A DNA stretch of 64,000 bases, from contig NC_069124.1 of NCBI RefSeq assembly GCF_026914265.1, positions 73,718,765-73,782,764 on the forward strand, read 5' to 3'. The position numbers and the translations under genes are program-made. The notes under the pieces are model-generated. The model ran no database searches, was not told the origin of the DNA, and worked only from the letters and a program-made list of their open reading frames with translations. Position 1 is the first letter of the stretch. Every line of letters starts with the position of its first letter. Below, one piece after another: positions 59,140-64,000 of this stretch. The DNA comes from Mya arenaria (taxonomy: Eukaryota > Mollusca > Bivalvia > Myida > Myidae).

Positions 59140-61095
59140 TGCCTGTCAATGAGGAATCCATCGTCTTGTACTATAAACAGTCCGCATAGCTGTACAGTAA
59201 CTGGCTACTTGTCCATTTAAATGACCATGGCAATAAAGAATTTAGGGAATCTGCCTTCACAGTGCAGTGTTGTCTTGCTTACCAATAAGTATTAAGCTGT
59301 GCAATATCGCTCAAATCACTGTAATGATATAACATTCTGAAGGTAGTTCCTCTTCATTTCTTGTGAATATCTGCTCTTGAAACATTCTAAGATTAACAAG
59401 GTTTGTTTTTCTTAACAATGTTGAAGTTGCCAATTTTACATTTGCCGAGCCAACCAACAAACTTTGAGACAATTTATTGGAAGTTTCAAGTGTCTATTTT
59501 TAGACCCACGTGAATGTAAATTAGTCATATCTCAAACATCACACAAATTATATCAGGATCATATTAGACGTATTTGTCTACACAGCGATTGTGCACTTAT
59601 CGACAACACTAAAAAAATTGACATTTGTAATGAATTCTCGTATTCCAACAGCACTGACATACAACAATAAGAAAGTCATAGTTAATAGCCAATAGTAACA
59701 GACTCCTAATGATACAACTCCTAAAGTATTCACTTTGGTAATCGAATATTTTAGTTAGTATCAATTTTGCCATTCATTTTCATCTCTCATATGTAGGGAT
59801 CTAAAAAATACCATTTACCGGCCTTGGAACGATTTTGACAACACCTGACCGATTTCAGCAACAGAAAATGGTTTAAAAATCAGTCCAAAATACTTTCTTT
59901 TTTTATCATTTGGTCCGAAAAAAATGTAATACACAAACATTGTTTGTCATTCACACATCCCCAAATACACAGGGGACTTCCTTTAGTGTGATTCTGGCAA
60001 ACTTCGCTCTTTTTTTATTGACTTCACTGTTTTATTACCAAAGAGAAGTCGACAGAAGCTATCTTTTGCTCATGTTAACAATTGTCACACTTTGGCTACA
60101 TAGAACAATATATATTAAATGATGTCATTTTACTTCATGCCATAAAATTCCGAATTTATTTACCCAGTCAAACCCTTATTTTAAGATATCAACAGCAACA
60201 TACTTGATTAACTGCAGAGACTAGAGAGATATCATTTTAAAAAATATTGTTGTCACCTTTTGTCACAAATGGTGATCGCCAGTGGGAACCCTGAGTCATG
60301 TACAGTTACACTCATAGTGTTTAAGACCTACTTTTCTTTCCCAAAACAATGAATTTATTGTCTGTACACTTTCAGCAGGGTATGAGGCATGGAAGAATTA
60401 CTATCGCAGCGTTCCTTGAGGGAAACGCTGCAGAAACCTGAATTATTTAATAAAGAAATTTTATGTATAATTAACAGTGTAAATCAGTAAGGTGGGGGGC
60501 TGAGGCTGCCTGTGATTTATTAAAAATATAAGAGTTAGAATTTGAGTTTTTACTCAATCATTTTTATTGTTAAGCTCAATAATTTGCACTTCATAATTAT
60601 GTTGCTGTTTTAAAGAAAGTATCAATCTTAAGACAAAATAGTCAGATGGTTTCAATAATCTCTATTACTTTCTTGAACGTTTAATTTGTATCAGCACAAA
60701 AACCCTGGTTTTAGATTTTACCTTGAATTAATGTCAATATCTGGAGGTAAATACCATTGATATGAAACATGAAGAAGTGCCAACAGCATATGGATTGTTC
60801 ACAAGGTAGGGCTGATTTTCACCTACTTCTACAGACAATGACAAGACCTATTAACTACATGCTCGTCACTTAAATTATATGATCAGATAATTTAGGAACA
60901 GATATCACTATCCTTGAGTGAAATCAATGTAAAATTATCTGTAGTTTTATGGTTATATGACAGTATTTCATCTGTTGAATATAAATGTTTATTGATGTTT
61001 CTACAATTCCTTACTTTTAAGTAATAATGATAATGGTTCTTTCATTATCTTACTTAATAATTAATTCTTAACTTTGAAAGCACCAGTATTTTATT
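59140..61095. other. Unassigned AT-rich region
   Basis: No gene was recognised. One notable hairpin, GCAGCGTTCC/GGAAACGCTGC, lies at 60406-60431. Confidence 0.4.
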
Positions 61096-61099
61096 AATG

Positions 61100-61927
61100 T
61101 CATATCTGCAAGCTGCAGAATGAAATTACAACTGCAGCAAGTGATTTTAAAATCTGGCGATCAGGACACGACAACCTATACTCTATGTCCTTATATGCAG
61201 CATTCCATTGTGAATAAACACTTGACCTTTGAGGTAGGGACACGGGTCCTGCACGCAACACGTCGTCTTGGTATGTGGAACACATGTGGCAAGTTATTTT
61301 AAAATCTGTCCATACAAGGGAAAGTTACAGTCCGGACACGACAACCTATACTCTATGTCCTTATATGCAGCACTCCATTGTGAATAAACACTATGTGTGA
61401 CCTTGACCTTTGAGGCAGGGACACGGGTCTTGCACGCGACACGTCGTCTTGGTATGTGGAACACATGTGGCAAGTTATTTTAAAATCTGTCCATACAAGA
61501 GAAAGTTACAGCCAGGACACGACAACCTATACTCTATGTCCTTATATGCAGCATTCCATTGTGAATAAACACTAAGTGTGACCTTGACCTTTGAGGTAGG
61601 GACACAGGTCTTGCACGCGACATGTCGTCTTGGTATGTGGAACACATGTGGCAAGTAATTTTAAAATCTGTCCATACAAGAGAAAGTTACAGCCCGGACA
61701 CGACAACCTATACTCTATGTCCTTATATGCAGCACTCCATTGTGAATAAACACTAAGTGTGACCTTGACCTTTGAGGTAGGGACACGAGTCTTGCATGCC
61801 ACACATCGTCTTGGTATGTGGAACACATGTGGCAAGTTATTTTAAAATCTGTCCATAGAAGGGAAAGTTACAGAGCCGGACGGACGGACGGTGCGATTTT
61901 AATATGCCCACCTTCGGGGGCATAAAA
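61100..61927 (+). mobile_element. Element with four ~181-bp tandem units and ATGCCC/GGGCAT tail
   Basis: GGACACGACAACCTATACTC starts at 61164, 61334, 61515 and 61696 (spacings 170, 181, 181; the first unit lacks about 11 bp). Units also contain TGACCTTGACCTTTGAGG and CGTCGTCTTGGTATGTGGAA. The end is CCGGACGGACGGACGG, then a hairpin ATGCCC(acctt...)GGGCAT at 61904-61923, then AAAA. A diverged copy is at 53170-53900. Confidence 0.85.
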
Positions 61928-63900
61928 ACAAAATGCTGTATCCTATAGCAAATAAACTGTATTCAATTGGTAAAAATTAAGCCCTAGCATGCCTGAAAAT
62001 ACTTACTGTTCCTGTTGATTTTTCTCCCTTGAGCAAAGATTCAGGTGGCCTTGCCTGGTTGTGGTTAAACACTTCTAAATGTCTCTATGGCAACTCTGAC
62101 CCTCCCATGCAACCTGATGATAGAAAAAAAGTATCTTAAGTATATTAAAAAAGAATATTTGGAAAACACATATATAGTACTGGTACCTGATACACAAAAT
62201 GCCAAACTGCCACACACAACGTATGTATACATGTACACTGCCAAAGTGTACATCAATCTCTTTTCTAAAACAGGTGATATGTGTTTTGAAGATTATTTCA
62301 GTTGTTAAGGCTTTAAATGCAATTTCAAATGGCAATGTAAGTGACTTTAACCATTCATTTATTTATGAATGACAAGAACTATAAAACTCTTAAGGTCAAG
62401 GTGACAAGGGTCATCCATGGATACAGTGACAGCCTCGAAAGTTCCGAGATATATTTCAGCACAAATTTTAAATACCTCAAAAGCAAATGTGAACAGAAAT
62501 TTTAAACAACATTAACTTTCATTTTTTCCTGAATGGCAAGAACTATAATTATGTCCAGAACTATCAATAGTAAACACAAATCTGGGTACACAAAGGAAAG
62601 TTATGAGGAAGTCTAAAGTAAACATATTAAGCCAATATAATCTGAAACATTATATACTTGAGACTGACAGCTGCTTGTTCATGTTTAAAACAATGGATGT
62701 TTTGAAATCAGATGAGAAATATGAGAATACTTCACTGAAGGGCCACTTGAATATAATACCCTAGCAACACAAATGATCTATAAACACATTGAAAACTTTG
62801 CCTTTAAAGTCGTATGAACACTTCCTGTAAGTGATATTTTACATTGTTAATTGTTGGTTTATTGCAAGCATAAAATCGTTATAAAGTACAAATGCTGCAC
62901 CAAAAACAAGAGTGCCCCTAGATTGAGCGTTGCACGCTAATTTACAGAATACGACTATTCACGAATGAGACAATTTAAAGGGTTATCAAACTTAGATGAT
63001 AATATTACACAAAGTAAATAATTTTTGAAAAGATTCAAGCTAAGTGCACATTTTTTTTAAGTCTGAAAGAGGAATAAATTGTTAATATTACAAAAAAATG
63101 ACAATTCAAGGACCACAACTCTGAGTATCCAAGGGCCTGGTTATTGAACTCATTGAGATATATTGCATCAAAACACATTGAGGCCATCAAGTTTGTTGGG
63201 AGTTTTAATAGAAAATAGGGTGGCTGTTGAAGCTTAAGAAAATACGGAACTAATTTGGCAAAATAAAACGCAAGGCAGTCCAAAGGACGGCTACATCCGC
63301 CGCTGTTGTTTTTTAGTATATTTTGTTTTTCTCGCAACCCGACTGGTACGTTAAATCTGATCAAAATTGTACACAATCACTGGTCAAGAGTTGGAATATA
63401 GAAAACACAAGTTGTTTGATCAGTAACCTAAATATTCTTGGATATATGAACATATTATAAAAGGATATTTGTTAAAGTAATTCATATTGTGTGTAGTGTA
63501 GGTCAGATCAATGTCAAGACTGCAGACGAAGTATATTAAGTGCTGACGATTTTGATTGTACCTTGTTGCTAACCAAGAATCAATCAAAACAGTTGTAAAT
63601 AGAATGCCGTTACTGATGAATCGTTTTTACTCGTTTATCACCGGCAAACAACATCATAATTGCATATCCGAAATGGCCGACTTTTGGCGATGTTATGTGA
63701 CGTCAATATCAGTATTGGATCGACTAACTACCGCAATGGCTAATAATCAGCAAAGTTTTTAGAGACATTTCGCTTTCATGTACCTTTTCGCTATTAAGTC
63801 GTCTCAAAATATGTCGGTCATTCAGACCGTCATTTTCGGAAGACCTGCCGGACCCGTACAAAATTTGCCAGACATGTCCGGCGGTTCGGCACATTTCGGG
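61928..63900. other. Unassigned region with possible repeat starts
   Basis: AAAACAAGAGTGCCCCTAGA at 62905 resembles the AACAAGAGC left ends at 21188 and 22693 and may begin another dispersed element. A TGACGTCA (CRE-like) palindrome is at 63698-63705, beside a CG-richer stretch. No exon was recognised; the 113-codon minus-strand frame at 63035-63376 has no domain. Confidence 0.35.
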
Positions 63901-63904
63901 AAGA

Positions 63905-64000
63905 CTGCATGTGAACTCTGACCTTTAAGTGTCTTGTGTGACCTTGACCTTTGAGGTATGGACCCGGGTCAAGTTCACTGCACATCATCTCAATGAGGAC
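63905..64000 (+). mobile_element. Start of another copy of the ~181-bp-core element, cut by the window end
   Basis: TGTGTGACCTTGACCTTTGA then GGTATGGACCCGGGTC matches the unit of the 61100-61927 element. Confidence 0.5.

Noticed and set aside
63035..63376. 113-codon minus-strand frame
   Set aside because: No domain, and it overlaps what looks like the start of a dispersed repeat.

Overview
This is animal nuclear DNA: AT-rich, with GT-AG introns, AATAAA poly(A) signals, and many tandem and dispersed repeats. The repeat repertoire (short elements with ~145-186 bp tandem cores and hairpin tails, a tRNA-derived SINE, mariner, hAT-like and Mutator-like remnants) and the gene sequences suggest a mollusc, most likely a bivalve. 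That assignment is inference; no species is claimed.

Three genes are supported, plus one gene remnant inside a transposon. (1) A complete ribosomal protein L17 (uL22) gene on the + strand, about 8283-13145. It has a 5'-TOP non-coding first exon, six coding exons joining to 186 codons, and a poly(A) signal. (2) A coiled-coil protein gene on the - strand, 31636 down to about 15600. Thirteen coding exons join in phase to a 722-residue protein that I do not recognise. Its 3' end converges on RPL17. (3) A TNFAIP8/TIPE-family gene on the - strand, 52007 down to 46514. Two coding exons give 209 residues, with a ~4.9 kb intron that contains a LINE remnant. (4) A degenerate FLYWCH zinc-finger gene (32450-33060, +) inside a 1.75 kb Mutator-like element that has long inverted repeats and an 8-bp target duplication.

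Most of the rest is repeat. There are three large arrays: a 186-bp satellite (1.62-5.18 kb), a 63-bp minisatellite (17.1-20.1 kb) and a 42/43-bp minisatellite (36.9-39.3 kb). There is a nested mariner carrying a ~145-bp array (25.7-28.2 kb). Several dispersed elements have ~166-181-bp internal repeats (21.2-23.7, 28.9-29.6, 53.2-54.4 and 61.1-61.9 kb). Small inverted-repeat elements include the hAT-like 443-1235, the 39.7 kb MITE and the 56.7 kb MITE.

The most striking observation is the 63-bp array. Each unit is a copy of the end of an intron plus the first 26 bases of the neighbouring 49-nt coding exon of the coiled-coil gene. The real 3' splice site is therefore preceded by roughly 47 tandem copies of itself. 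The copy next to the exon carries an in-frame stop, so use of an upstream copy would put a premature stop in the message.
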